In this document: positions 37,502 through 47,467 of the stretch, in pieces
Numbering within the stretch: the stretch's first letter is position 1
Layout of the letters: each line of letters starts with the position of its first letter
The notes under the pieces: model-generated
What the model was told of the DNA's origin: nothing
What the model saw: the letters and a program-made list of their open reading frames with translations, nothing else
Databases searched by the model: none
Assembly: GCF_030063245.1 (NCBI RefSeq)
Contig: NZ_JASISR010000006.1
Span: 94,294 to 158,293, forward strand
DNA from: Paenarthrobacter sp. PH39-S1
GTDB lineage: Bacteria > Actinomycetota > Actinomycetes > Actinomycetales > Micrococcaceae
Reading direction: 5' to 3'
DNA length: 64,000 nucleotides
Made by a program: the position numbers and the translations under genes

Positions 37502-39148
37502 TTATTTGCCGGAGATGTTGTAATAGAGCGGGACACCGTTCCAGCCGAAGTCGACGCCGGTGACGTTGTTGCTCCAGCCACCCGTCTGGGCCTGGTACCA
37601 CAGCGGGATCACCGGCAGATCCTTGAAGAGGATCTGCTGAGCCTCGTTGAAGATCTTGTTGCCCTCATCGGTGGACTTGGCATTCAGCCCTTCCTTCAGC
37701 TTGGCATCGAACGCAGGGTTCGAGTAGTTCCCGTCATTGGAACCTGCGCCGGTGCCGTACAGCGGGCCGAGGAAGTTGTACAGCGACGGGTAATCGGCCT
37801 GCCAGCCGGCGCGTGAGGCTCCGGTCAGCTGCTTCTTATTGACGTCGTTGCGCAGTTCCTTGAATGTCGCGTACGGCTTGCCCTCGGCCTGGATGCCGAG
37901 CGCGTTCTTGATCTGGTTCGTCGCAGCATCAACGTATTCCTTGTTGCCGGCGCCATCCACGTTGTACGCGATGGTGAACGTCGAGTTGTCCCACGGGGTG
38001 ATGGCGTTGGCCTGGTCCCACAGTTTCTTGGCCGCGCTTGCGTCGTAGGTCAGCACGTCCGCGCCGGACACGCTGTCACTGTAGCCCTCAATAACCGGGG
38101 AGGTGAAGTCCTTGGCGACCTTCTTGGTGTTGTTGAAAATTTTGTCGATGATCAGGTTGCGGTCGATCGACTTGGAGATGGCCTGGCGGCGTAACTGGCC
38201 GGCTTCGCCCTGGAACGCCGGCAGGTAACTCGGGATGGTCAGCGTCGCGTTGCCTGCGTAGGCCTTGACGATGCTGCGGTCCCCAAGGTCCTTCTGGAAG
38301 GACTTGATACTGCTGGCGGGGATTCCATCCAGCACGTCCAGGTTGTCCGCCAGCAGGTCCTGGTAGGCCGCGTCGGCCGTGGTGTAGACCTTGAAGGTGA
38401 CGCCGGCGTTCTTGGGCTTGCGCGGGCCCGTGTAATTCGGGTTCGGCACCAGATCGAGCTCGGCGTTGTGGTTCCAGGTCTTCAGCGTGTATGGCCCGTT
38501 GCCGGTCGGCTTCTCGCCGGCGGCCTTCGGGTCCGCGATAGCGGCTTCGGTCAGCGGGAAGAAGGCCGTGTAGCCAAGGCGCAGCTTCCAGTCGGACTCG
38601 GCCTGTGCCAGTTTCACCGTGAAGGTGGTGTCATCGACGACCTTCAGACCGGACATCGTTTGCGCGGTCGGCGCAGCCGTCTTGCCATCGGCGGCCATGG
38701 CGCTCACGTCTTTATAGCCCTCGATGGACTCGAAGAAATACGAGTTCAGTTGGGCGTTGGTGCTCAGCGCACCAAAGTTCCAGGCGTCAACGAAGTTTTT
38801 GGCGGTGATGGGCGAGCCGTCGCTGAACTTCTCGCCGCTCTTGATCTTGATGGTGTAGTTCTGCGAGTCGGTGGAGTCGATGGAATCGGCCATTTCGTTC
38901 ACCGTCTTGCCCGAAGCGTCGTAGCTCAACAGGCCGGAGAAGATCAGGTCCATCACGCGGCCGCCATAGACCTCGTTGGTGTTGGCCGGCAGCAGCGGGT
39001 TCTGCGGTTCCCCGCCGAACGCGGTGATGACCTTCGTCGTGTCAGCTGAAGTGTTGGTGGTGCCGGTGCTGCCGCCGCTGCAGGCCGTCATGGCCAGAGC
39101 GACCACAGTGGCGACACCGAGAGCTTTGGAAATACGCGAAAAACGCAT
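37502..39148 (-). CDS. Peptide ABC transporter substrate-binding lipoprotein (operon 1)
   Basis: A 548-residue SBP family 5 lipoprotein. Signal peptide with lipobox MTAC after VATVVALA. The family signature region near residue 65-90 and KTWNHNAELDLVPNPNY are present. I place the start at the ATG 39148, eight bases after AGGAGG, rather than at 39223. It binds di- or oligopeptides outside the membrane and hands them to the permeases. Confidence 0.9.
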   Translation of the reverse strand: MRFSRISKALGVATVVALAMTACSGGSTGTTNTSADTTKVITAFGGEPQNPLLPANTNEVYGGRVMDLIFSGLLSYDASGKTVNEMADSIDSTDSQNYTIKIKSGEKFSDGSPITAKNFVDAWNFGALSTNAQLNSYFFESIEGYKDVSAMAADGKTAAPTAQTMSGLKVVDDTTFTVKLAQAESDWKLRLGYTAFFPLTEAAIADPKAAGEKPTGNGPYTLKTWNHNAELDLVPNPNYTGPRKPKNAGVTFKVYTTADAAYQDLLADNLDVLDGIPASSIKSFQKDLGDRSIVKAYAGNATLTIPSYLPAFQGEAGQLRRQAISKSIDRNLIIDKIFNNTKKVAKDFTSPVIEGYSDSVSGADVLTYDASAAKKLWDQANAITPWDNSTFTIAYNVDGAGNKEYVDAATNQIKNALGIQAEGKPYATFKELRNDVNKKQLTGASRAGWQADYPSLYNFLGPLYGTGAGSNDGNYSNPAFDAKLKEGLNAKSTDEGNKIFNEAQQILFKDLPVIPLWYQAQTGGWSNNVTGVDFGWNGVPLYYNISGK

Positions 39149-39330
39149 TCCGCCTCCTATTTCTATGCGAGAGACTCCGGCATTTTTTAGTGCCGGGTTT
39201 TTGGTGCTGGGGTCGTGCACCACGGGTATGTGGCCAGCATCACGTGGATATGAGCCTAGACCCGAATGTTTCCGATAGGAAACACTAGCGGCCCGTGGGG
39301 CATCTTGTTACCGAGATGTAACCTTGGGTT

Positions 39331-42246
39331 TTAGCGGGCTCGAAAGCTGTCCCGGAGCCTGTTGACGCCCGGCCGGGCGCGTTGGTTCCGGCGCAGCCGC
39401 TGGCTGTCCGGGTCCGGCACCGGAACCGCCGCCAGCAGACGCCGGGTGTAGTCGTCGCGCGGATTCCCAAAGACCTGTTCGCGCGGACCCTGCTCCACGA
39501 TTCGGCCGCCCTGCAGGACGACGATCCGATCCGCCAGGGAGTCAGCCACGGACAGATCGTGGGTGATGAAGAGGCAGGCAAAGCCGAGTTCGCGCTGCAG
39601 CATCCGCAGCAGGTCCAGGACCTTCGCCTGGACCGAAACGTCCAGGGCGGAGGTCGGCTCATCGGCTACCAGCAGATCCGGCGATAAGCTCAGCGCTCTG
39701 GCAATTGCCACCCGCTGCTTCTGGCCCTCGGAGAGTTCGTGCGGATATCGGTTGCGGTGGCTGCGGGGCAGCTGGACCTGGTCCAGCAGCTCATCGACGC
39801 GGCGCTGCAGGCCGGCCCCGCGCCAGCCCTTGGCCAGCAGAAGTGGTTCGCCGATGGTCGCCGCGACGGGCATCCGGGGATTGAGCGAGCCCGATGGTTC
39901 CTGGAACACCATGCCGACTCTTTCCTGCAGGGCGCGCAATTCCCGGGGCCGGACGGAGTCCAGTCGCCGATCCAGCAACCGCAGCACTCCCGCCGTCACG
40001 GGCAGCAGGCCAACGGCGGCATGTCCCACCGAGGTCTTACCGGACCCAGACTCCCCCACCAGCCCCACCAGCTCGGAAGGGTAGATAGTCAGATCGATAC
40101 CATCGACCGCGCGGAACGCCCCTGCGCCTCGTGCGCCGGGGTAGTCAATGCCCACTCCGGACAGCTCGAGGACAGGACGTCCGCGTCCTTCTCCCGCGCC
40201 GGCTGCGCGGCCTTCTTCGGTCGGCCCTTCCGCGCGGCAGTCTTCTGCGGGCGCGGTAGCGGGGCGCCTGCCCAGCCGCGGAACGGCTTGCAGAAGTGCC
40301 TTTGTATACTCGTGCCGCGGTGCTGAAAATATCCCGTGGGCGGTGCCGGTCTCCACGGCCACGCCGGCGCTCATCACAATGACCCGGTCGGCCAGGTCGG
40401 CCACGACACCGAGATCATGGGTGATCAGCACGATCGCCGCATCGAGGTCTGTCCGCAGCCGGCGCAGCAAATCGAGTATCTCCGCCTGCACAATCACATC
40501 CAGGGCGGTGGTTGCCTCATCCGCGATCAACAGCTTGGGTCGGCAGCACAGGGACTGCGCGATCAGGGCACGCTGGCGCTGACCGCCCGAAAGCTGGTGC
40601 GGATAGGAGTCAAAGGTTCTTTCCGGATCCGGCAGCTCCACCGAGGCAAGCATCCGCAGCGCATCGCTGCGGGCCTGCGCCGGCGACATCGCGCTGTGCT
40701 GCCGCAGGGTCTCCACAATCTGAAAGCCCACCGTGAACACCGGGTTCAGCGCCGTCATCGGGTCCTGGAAGATCATCGCAATATCCTTACCGCGGATGCG
40801 GCGGAGCGTGCCGGGTGTGGCGTTCAATATTTCCGCGCCATTGAACCACACGCTGCCTGTCGCCCTGCCGTTCGCCGCCAGAAGTCCCAGCAGCGCCATC
40901 GAGCTGGCGGTCTTGCCCGAACCGGACTCCCCCACGATGGCCAGCACCTCGCCTGAATGCACGTGAAAGTCCAATCCGACGACCGCCGGCACCCAGTGCC
41001 GGTCGACAGCGAAATCGACCCTTAAACCGCGCACTGCAAGGACGGGGGCGCCAGCGGACTCTGCAGGGTCCGACGGCTCAGCCGCCGACCCGGCTGATGA
41101 GGTGCCAGGCCGGCCCGGAACCGGCCGCGAACCGCCGGCAGCTTCCCTGCTCCTAGCTGGAGCGGCGCTCCCGTGGCGCGGATCGAACGCATCACGCAGG
41201 CCGTCGCCGATGAAGTTGATGCACAGGCAGATCACCACAATAAACACGCCTGGCCACCAGAACAACCACGGGCGGGTGGAGATGGATGACTGGTTCGCGA
41301 CCACCAGCAGCCCGAGCGAGGTGTCCGGCGCCTGGACTCCGAAGCCCAGATAGCTCAGCCCCGCTTCGAGCAGGATCGCCGAAGACATCAGCAGCGTGGC
41401 ATTTACGATGATCACTCCGGCGGCATTGGGCAGCAGATGCCTGGTAATGATCCGGTGGTTCGAGGCGCCCGCAAGCCGGGCGGCGTCAACGAACTCCAGC
41501 TCCCGCAGAACCAGGAACTCCGCGCGGACCAGCCTGGCCATGGAGGTCCAGATCACCAGACCTAGGAACATGCCCAGCAGCACCACGCCCAGGTTCTGCT
41601 GCAGGAAGGTGAAGACATCGTCCGAAAATGAGCGCACCACGGTGACGTTCCCATCCGCGTCCAGCACCGTCCGTCCCGTTCCGGCATGCCCCACGAGCAC
41701 ACCGAGCACAGCGGCGATGACGACGCCCGGGACGACGATGACCATGTCCGTGATCCGCATCAGCAGGGCACCGATGGCGCCGCTGAAGTAGCCCGCGGCC
41801 GCCCCCACCAGCACGCCGATCGCGGTGCCCATAATGCCGATGGTGACCATGACGATGATCGACAGTTGGGCTCCCCGCATCGTCATCGCGAACATGTCGC
41901 GGCCCACGCGGTCCTGCCCGAATGGATGGTCCCCGAAGTCCAGCGGAAACCGGTAGGTGGGGGCGGCATCGTTGATGATCGGCAATACCTCGTCGTAGCG
42001 GTAGTGCCACCAGCCGGGAATATCGATCACGCCCCAAAGCCTGATGCCGGCGGCGCTGAAGACCAGAAGGATGACCAGTGCGAGGGCAGTAAGTCCCGCC
42101 AGTGCCCCGACATTGCCGAAGAACCTGCGCCGGACCAGCCGTCCCGGACTTGGACCTGGGCTTGGACTTGGACTTGGACTTGGACTTGGACTTGGACTTG
42201 GACCGAAGCCTGGGTGCCGGCCGCTGTCCTGCGGCTTCGCCGTCAT
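39331..42246 (-). CDS. Fused peptide ABC permease plus two ATPase domains (operon 2)
   Basis: A 971-residue protein joining what operon 1 encodes as two proteins. Residues about 1-345 are a DppC permease (EAA loop FVDAARLAGASNHRIITRH), about 395-660 the first ATPase (GESGSGKTASS, LSGGQRQRALIA), and about 690-940 the second (GESGSGKTSVG, LSEGQKQRVAIA). The N-terminus has an (SP)n stretch from a 6-bp tandem repeat before the first helix. Start overlaps the DppB stop by 4 bp. Permease-ATPase fusions are known in actinobacteria. Confidence 0.9.
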   Translation of the reverse strand: MTAKPQDSGRHPGFGPSPSPSPSPSPSPSPGPSPGRLVRRRFFGNVGALAGLTALALVILLVFSAAGIRLWGVIDIPGWWHYRYDEVLPIINDAAPTYRFPLDFGDHPFGQDRVGRDMFAMTMRGAQLSIIVMVTIGIMGTAIGVLVGAAAGYFSGAIGALLMRITDMVIVVPGVVIAAVLGVLVGHAGTGRTVLDADGNVTVVRSFSDDVFTFLQQNLGVVLLGMFLGLVIWTSMARLVRAEFLVLRELEFVDAARLAGASNHRIITRHLLPNAAGVIIVNATLLMSSAILLEAGLSYLGFGVQAPDTSLGLLVVANQSSISTRPWLFWWPGVFIVVICLCINFIGDGLRDAFDPRHGSAAPARSREAAGGSRPVPGRPGTSSAGSAAEPSDPAESAGAPVLAVRGLRVDFAVDRHWVPAVVGLDFHVHSGEVLAIVGESGSGKTASSMALLGLLAANGRATGSVWFNGAEILNATPGTLRRIRGKDIAMIFQDPMTALNPVFTVGFQIVETLRQHSAMSPAQARSDALRMLASVELPDPERTFDSYPHQLSGGQRQRALIAQSLCCRPKLLIADEATTALDVIVQAEILDLLRRLRTDLDAAIVLITHDLGVVADLADRVIVMSAGVAVETGTAHGIFSAPRHEYTKALLQAVPRLGRRPATAPAEDCRAEGPTEEGRAAGAGEGRGRPVLELSGVGIDYPGARGAGAFRAVDGIDLTIYPSELVGLVGESGSGKTSVGHAAVGLLPVTAGVLRLLDRRLDSVRPRELRALQERVGMVFQEPSGSLNPRMPVAATIGEPLLLAKGWRGAGLQRRVDELLDQVQLPRSHRNRYPHELSEGQKQRVAIARALSLSPDLLVADEPTSALDVSVQAKVLDLLRMLQRELGFACLFITHDLSVADSLADRIVVLQGGRIVEQGPREQVFGNPRDDYTRRLLAAVPVPDPDSQRLRRNQRARPGVNRLRDSFRAR
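42149..42203. repeat. Hexanucleotide repeat encoding (SP)n in the ABC fusion protein
   Basis: About nine tandem copies of CTTGGA, some with a base change, in the 5' part of the fused ABC gene. On the coding strand this gives alternating Ser-Pro. Confidence 0.9.
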
Positions 42247-43784
42247 GCGCCGACCTTCACCCGTGGATCCAGCGCGGCATAGACCAGGTCGGCCAACAGA
42301 TTGCAGGCCAGCGCCGTGATGGCCACAACCACGAAGAACGCCATCACAGGGTTCGGATCCACCTGGCGCAGACCGTCGACGAACATTGAGCCCATGCCAC
42401 GGTAAGAGAAAACACTTTCCGTGATCACCGCTCCGCCGATCAGTCCGCCGATATCAACGGCCGCGATGGTGGTCAGCGGCATGAGCGCATTCCGGAAGGC
42501 GTGCCGCAGGACGACGGTGAACTCCGGCAGGCCCTTGGCCCGTGCCGTGCGGACGTAGTCCATGTTCATGACGTCCAGCATCGAGGACCTCGCGTAGCGC
42601 GTGTAGGAGGCAATGGAGATCAGGACGAGCGCGGCGGTCGGCAGCAGAAGGTGAGTCATCCGGTCCAGGCCCGTGACCCACAGGTCCCCCTCCAAGCCCG
42701 GCGTCGCGGCACCGATGGTGGCGATCGGGCGGCCGTGGATGCGGCTGTCGGAGAAGTACGCGGGCCAGGCCTGCATAAATCTGTCGATCAGGATCACCAG
42801 CCCCACCAGCAGACCCGTCAGTGACGCGGCCGTGATATTGCCCCGGCGGTCGTCTCCCCCAAGCAGAAATCCGATCAGAACAGCGGCCAGAATCGTGGCC
42901 GCGGCCAGCAGCATGATCATCAGCGGCGTCGCCCGATCCAGCAGGCCCTGCACTGCGAAGTAGGAGGCCACCCCCGTTGCGGCGGCGGCAAATGCGGCGT
43001 AAAGCGCCCTGGTGTTGTGCAGGCCCGCGGTCAGCGCGGTGAAGCCGAAAGCTGCACCCGCTCCGGAGAGTGCGATCGCAACGGGTCCGAGGCCGGGGGC
43101 GCTGAACCAGTCCGCGGCCGAAACGTAGGTCAAAACCGCAGCCGTCGCGGCGCCGGCCGAACCCCCCGCCACCATCCGGCGCCTGACACCGCCGCCGGCA
43201 CCGAGAGCGGCGACGGCGCAGACCACTGCGGCAATGAGCAGGACCGCGGCGGCCGGGATCCGGGGAGAACTGAGAAAGTTGTTGAAACCGATGGCGCCGT
43301 ATTCCTTCAGCAGCACGGCCGCCCAGAAGACCGGCAGCGAAAAAAACAGAAAGGCCAGGAACGTCACGCCGTAGTCAAGGGCGCTGTGCCGGCGCAGGGC
43401 GGTGACGATACCCAGCGTCACGCCAATGACCACGGCAAGCAGTGCGGCGGCGCTGACCAGAGACAGGGTCTGCACCATGGCCGTTCCCAATTGTTCTGTC
43501 ACGGGCTGGCCCTGCAGGTTCTTGCCCAGATCGCAGGACCCGGCGAACGGAACCAGACATCCTGCTGCCCCCCGGAGCCAGATAAAGTACCGCAGCGGCG
43601 CCGGAACGTTCAGGTGCAGCAGCTCCGTGCGCTGCGCGATGAGCTGCGGCCGGTTCGCGGACGTGCTGGACCGAAGCTCCTGCAGCGGATCCCCGGACGC
43701 AGCCGTCAGCAGGTACACGACGAAGGATGCGCCCAGCAGGATGAGCACCGCCGCGGAAACGCGCCGGACAAGATACGTCACCAT
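42243..43784 (-). CDS. Peptide ABC transporter permease, DppB type, enlarged (operon 2)
   Basis: A 513-residue permease, about 190 residues longer than usual. The N-terminal (VVYLLTAASGDPLQ) and C-terminal parts (EAA loop RTARAKGLPEFTVVLRHAF) match DppB. Between them, about residues 175-345, is an insert of several extra hydrophobic segments (AAVLLIAAVVCAVAALGAGG, and others) with no recognised relation. Translationally coupled to the downstream fusion gene (ATGA). The added helices may alter oligomer packing. Confidence 0.85.
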   Translation of the reverse strand: MVTYLVRRVSAAVLILLGASFVVYLLTAASGDPLQELRSSTSANRPQLIAQRTELLHLNVPAPLRYFIWLRGAAGCLVPFAGSCDLGKNLQGQPVTEQLGTAMVQTLSLVSAAALLAVVIGVTLGIVTALRRHSALDYGVTFLAFLFFSLPVFWAAVLLKEYGAIGFNNFLSSPRIPAAAVLLIAAVVCAVAALGAGGGVRRRMVAGGSAGAATAAVLTYVSAADWFSAPGLGPVAIALSGAGAAFGFTALTAGLHNTRALYAAFAAAATGVASYFAVQGLLDRATPLMIMLLAAATILAAVLIGFLLGGDDRRGNITAASLTGLLVGLVILIDRFMQAWPAYFSDSRIHGRPIATIGAATPGLEGDLWVTGLDRMTHLLLPTAALVLISIASYTRYARSSMLDVMNMDYVRTARAKGLPEFTVVLRHAFRNALMPLTTIAAVDIGGLIGGAVITESVFSYRGMGSMFVDGLRQVDPNPVMAFFVVVAITALACNLLADLVYAALDPRVKVGA

Positions 43785-43859
43785 GTTTACGCCCCCTGCT
43801 CTTGCATCCGCGGTTGTGGCAACCCCTCCTGACGCCGCGCTGGCCCGAGCCAGGGTGCG

Positions 43860-45647
43860 CTACTTCCGGGCCCACTGCCAGTAGTTCCACCAGACACCCG
43901 TCTGGCCGGCCATCGGCTTGATCCCTGTGACGGCGGAGCTGTAGGCCACCACCCCGGGTGGCTGGAACAATGGCAGCCCGTAGTCGGAGGACCAAATGAT
44001 CTTATCGAGCTGAATGAGCAGGTCTGCCTGTTTTCCCATGTCATCGGTGACGATCAGTTGATCCATCAGCTTGTCTGCATCGGCGTTGGAGAACTTGTTG
44101 TAGTTCGAGACGCTGCCGGAGCGGAATAGTTGCGGAATCTGGCTGACTCCGACTCCCGGACTGTTCCAGCCGAAGATGGCGGCGTCGTAGCTGCCGTCCC
44201 CCAGATGAGTGTTCCAGTCAGCCCCAAGGCCGCCGTCGACGACGTTGAAGCCTGCCTTGGCTGCCGCGTCCTTAATCAGCGTGAACGCATCGGCCCGATT
44301 GCTGTTGGCCTTGCTGTACATAATCCGCACCGTGGGCGTGGCCCCGTTGAGTAGCCTTTTGGCCCCTTCGATGTCAACATCCACGAATGCCGCCGAGCCG
44401 TTGTTCTTGATCGAATCCGCATACTTTGGCTGTGCCGGAAGGAAGACCTGGGACTCCAGTGGCTTGGCCCCCGCATCCAGTTTTTGGATGATTTTGTTGA
44501 CCAGGTCCTGCCGCGGGACTGTTTTGAGGAACGCTTCACGGACGTTCTGGTCAGCAAAGACACCGGTGAAGTTAAGGTCCAGATGATCATAGGAGAGCTG
44601 GTCGAACTGATTGAAGGAAACGCCCTGACCGGCCATGGCCTTCAGCTGGACCGCGCTGTCCGCGGCGGGCTGCGGCGCGATGATGTCGGCTTCCTGGTTC
44701 TTCAGGGCGGCGACCTGCGCGGACGCGTCGGCAATGAACCGCACCGTAATGCTGTCCAGGCTCGCGGCGGGTCCCCATTTATAGTCGGTGTTCCGGCTGA
44801 GCGTCAGCGACTGGTCGGGGACGATGCCGGTGACGATGTACGGACCGTTGGAGAGGAAAACCGAGGTGTCCGTGGGCATCGTTTTGGTATCAAAACCTGT
44901 GTTCCAGTATTCGGCCACCTTGCGCAGATCGGCGTTGGGCGTTACCGGCTCGTCCGGATTGCCCTTGGGCACAGTCTTCAGGAGGCTGCTCAGAGCGGCG
45001 GCGTCCTTCAGCCCGGCCTTCTGCGCCACCGCATGCGCGGGAACGTCCACCGGCGAGCCGAAGGCGACTTCCCAATCGGCAAATGGTTTCGTGTACTTGA
45101 GCGTCAGGGAACGCCCATTGTCGCCGATCTCCGGCAACTCAGTCATGGCCAGTCCGGCGGTGTCCCCGCCGAATTCGAAATAGTGATTGCCCGCTAGGAC
45201 ATTGCCCTCTTTGTCCATCGTCGCGTCGTTGTAATAACCAGACTGGGCGGCCCAAGCCAGCATCAGGTCATTGGCATCAACGGGCGCTCCGTCGGACCAC
45301 TTAACGCCGTCATTAATGGTGTATCTGATCGTCAGCGGATTGTCGGAAATTTTCTCATATTTTCCGAACTTTTCGTTCTTAACGATGTTCAGTTTGTCGT
45401 CTATGTAGTTAAATCCCGTGTGCGTTGCATAGGCGATCTTGGAGTTAATGTCCGCACTGCCGGTACCGGTGTTGGGGTTGAAGGAGTTAAACGCATTCGT
45501 TTCCGCGACCACAGCAGTCCCGCCTGACACTGCGCCGCTGGCACTCGCGCTGGTGCTCACCGGACCTGGCGCGGCCGTACATCCACTCAAAACGAGCATG
45601 GTTACCGCTGCCGCCCCCACGGCCTTAGAAACACGTCCGAAACGCAT
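43860..45647 (-). CDS. Peptide ABC transporter substrate-binding lipoprotein (operon 2)
   Basis: A 595-residue SBP family 5 lipoprotein. Signal peptide ends in lipobox LSGC. The start at ATG 45647 is preceded by AAGGAGGAG. The mature protein has the family segments IRYTINDGVKWSDGAPVDAND and GWNSPGVGVSQIPQLF. It is clearly diverged from the operon-1 binding protein, so the two systems probably take different peptides. First gene of operon 2. Confidence 0.9.
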   Translation of the reverse strand: MRFGRVSKAVGAAAVTMLVLSGCTAAPGPVSTSASASGAVSGGTAVVAETNAFNSFNPNTGTGSADINSKIAYATHTGFNYIDDKLNIVKNEKFGKYEKISDNPLTIRYTINDGVKWSDGAPVDANDLMLAWAAQSGYYNDATMDKEGNVLAGNHYFEFGGDTAGLAMTELPEIGDNGRSLTLKYTKPFADWEVAFGSPVDVPAHAVAQKAGLKDAAALSSLLKTVPKGNPDEPVTPNADLRKVAEYWNTGFDTKTMPTDTSVFLSNGPYIVTGIVPDQSLTLSRNTDYKWGPAASLDSITVRFIADASAQVAALKNQEADIIAPQPAADSAVQLKAMAGQGVSFNQFDQLSYDHLDLNFTGVFADQNVREAFLKTVPRQDLVNKIIQKLDAGAKPLESQVFLPAQPKYADSIKNNGSAAFVDVDIEGAKRLLNGATPTVRIMYSKANSNRADAFTLIKDAAAKAGFNVVDGGLGADWNTHLGDGSYDAAIFGWNSPGVGVSQIPQLFRSGSVSNYNKFSNADADKLMDQLIVTDDMGKQADLLIQLDKIIWSSDYGLPLFQPPGVVAYSSAVTGIKPMAGQTGVWWNYWQWARK

Positions 45648-46215
45648 TTCTCCTCCTTGTGATTCTGGTATCGCGTCGATCGGTTGGCGTGCACCCCGGG
45701 CAGCCTCATACCGAGCAGACACCTCGCGTCTGCCGCCTGCTGAAAGCCTAAACCGGATTCTCCGTTCGGCAGGCCCATAAGATGATGCGCCGTGGCGTTG
45801 TTACCTAGATGTAGTGCATCCTGCCATCGTGATCGGGTAATGGACGGAATGAGAGGTCAGGACGGTGGGCTCCCGGACCGGGAGCCCGCCGAAATTATGG
45901 ATTTCTTCTTAGGCCCGCTGACCCGGGCCGCCGAACAGTTCATGCTGTGACTTCTGGGGGAATAAGGACTCATGGCTGAGCCAAGACTGATGGGGGAACA
46001 AGGGCTCATGGGTGAGCAAGGTTGGGAAAATCACCCTGCCCCACACTCGCAGCATACCAGCGCCGCCAATCCCCATCTCTCGGAGCCCCATCCGCGTCCT
46101 CAGCGGGGCTGCCCATCCAAATTGTCCCCGGCTTGAGCCTTGATAACCTGCGGCTACGCCAAAGAACATTTTGCAGCAGTCTGGTCATGCGGCGGTCTTG
46201 GACGATGTGGCGATT
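45648..46215. other. Intergenic region at the left edge of the accessory island
   Basis: About 570 bp without a gene I can support. It contains the leader of the operon-2 binding-protein gene at its left end and an imperfect 30-bp direct repeat (45956-45985 and 45992-46020). The small frame 45909-46169 is made mostly of that repeat. Confidence 0.5.
45956..46020. repeat. Imperfect tandem direct repeat
   Basis: Two copies of about 30 bp, spaced 36 bp apart start to start, differing at about five positions (shared pieces GGGGGAA and CTCATGG). Origin unknown. Confidence 0.75.
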
Positions 46216-46242
46216 CTAGACGTTAAAGCGGAACTCGACCAC
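46216..46242 (-). repeat. Tail motif copy E (VVEFRFNV-stop)
   Basis: On the minus strand the nine codons read V-V-E-F-R-F-N-V-stop, using GTC, GAG, TTC and CGC codons that differ from the other copies. It lies about 115 bp downstream of the ImmA gene stop. The frame is closed by a TGA about 13 codons upstream, so it is not the end of a long intact gene. Confidence 0.85.
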
Positions 46243-46356
46243 GTTCCAACAGAAAGAAGCAGCACATCAGAATGACCCTCAAATCCCTCGACGTTACACT
46301 CATGCTGGCTACTTTGCAGGCGAGGCCGGTCACGTCGATAGCATGCCCAGAAGGTT

Positions 46357-47439
46357 TCAGACCAGTCGCAGCACTGGACGCTGATCAGCATCGCCAAGCA
46401 GGTCTCGGACCTGTCCCGAACTAATCTTGAGGACTTCAGCAAGTGCAGGCACCCCTCCTCCGTGATCCGCAGCCAGTTCCGCAGCCTTCCTCAGAAGCGT
46501 CGGAACTTCTCCTGAGTACGCGCTCGTCGGGTCGGCCAATGGATCGTCGACCATCGCCAAGCGCTGGTAAGCCCGTCGCGCAGATGATTCGGTGGTTCGT
46601 CCGCGCTCCACCATTCGTCGGATCAATGAGTGTGGCGAGACACCCCATGTCCTTCCCAGCCGGTCCAGCGCGGCCAAGTCGAGCCGCTGGGGAAGCGCCG
46701 CATCCATCGCTGTCGCCGGGGTAAGGAACGCGGCAGCGAACTCATCGGCTTCCCGCTCGACTGCAACACCATGTTCTCCCAAGTCCCGGTGAAGGAGTAG
46801 ATGACCAATCTCATGCGCAATTGAGAATCGGTGCCGGAAGACGTTCTCACTCCGACGCGGGGTTGTAACAATAATGGGACGATCCAGAATCACAACCGAA
46901 AAGGCGTCTACTGAGTCGATCTCACCGAGCGGGCGAACCACCACCACGACGCCTCGGGATTCGGCTGTGGCAACGAGGTGCCTCAGCGGTCCTTCCCCCA
47001 GATCCCAGCACCTTCGCAAGAGCGCGGCGGCTTTGGGGGGCGTCGTTCCTGGCTCCAACGCGGGGAGTTCAACCTCAGGGAGCTTGATGAATGTCTCGAG
47101 CGCAAACGTCAACTCCCAGACCATGGTCGCGGTGGACAGTGCCTTTTGACGGTCACTCACGCGCGTCGACCGCAAGCTACGGAAGTGCGCGTTCACGGTG
47201 TCAATGCGCGCCAATGGGCGACCGGCGCTGAAGAAACTCGGCCGAACTTTCAGTACCCGTGCCAGACGGTCGGGAACTTCGGACTTCGGAGAATTGATTC
47301 CGGCTTCGTACTGCCCAATCGCGGCAGCCGAGACGCCAACATCGGCAGCAAGGTCAGTCTTACTGACCCCGATGCGTACGCAGGCCTGAGTCAGCCGCGC
47401 CGGCTCGAAGCGACCGTACGTCTGGCCGCCAAACGTAGA
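46357..47439 (-). CDS. XRE helix-turn-helix / ImmA-IrrE metallopeptidase protein, 5' end damaged
   Basis: The open frame covers about 360 codons. Residues about 15-75 are an XRE DNA-binding domain (SKTDLAADVGVSAAAIGQYEAG, shown in parts: DVGVSAAAIGQYEAG), and later comes the zinc peptidase motif AHEIGHLLLH followed by the distal Glu in EADEFAAAF. Such proteins cleave repressors or antitoxins. No ATG, GTG or TTG occurs between the upstream TAG (47440) and a TTG at 47214, which lies after the HTH. So either it starts at a CTG (47394) or its 5' end was lost. Confidence 0.75.
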   Translation of the reverse strand, partial: STFGGQTYGRFEPARLTQACVRIGVSKTDLAADVGVSAAAIGQYEAGINSPKSEVPDRLARVLKVRPSFFSAGRPLARIDTVNAHFRSLRSTRVSDRQKALSTATMVWELTFALETFIKLPEVELPALEPGTTPPKAAALLRRCWDLGEGPLRHLVATAESRGVVVVVRPLGEIDSVDAFSVVILDRPIIVTTPRRSENVFRHRFSIAHEIGHLLLHRDLGEHGVAVEREADEFAAAFLTPATAMDAALPQRLDLAALDRLGRTWGVSPHSLIRRMVERGRTTESSARRAYQRLAMVDDPLADPTSAYSGEVPTLLRKAAELAADHGGGVPALAEVLKISSGQVRDLLGDADQRPVLRLV

Positions 47440-47467
47440 CTAGGCAGTTGTTGACGACTGGAAGCTT

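Noticed and set aside
37502..39223. Longer start for the operon-1 binding protein
   Set aside because: Signal peptide and ribosome-binding site fit the ATG at 39148; the upstream part is unrelated.
45909..46169. 86-residue minus-strand frame
   Set aside because: Made mostly of an imperfect direct repeat, with no homology or ribosome-binding site I can see.
46216..46242. Tail motif as the C-terminus of the ImmA gene
   Set aside because: The ImmA frame stops at 46357 and the tail frame has its own stop 13 codons upstream, so they are not one protein.
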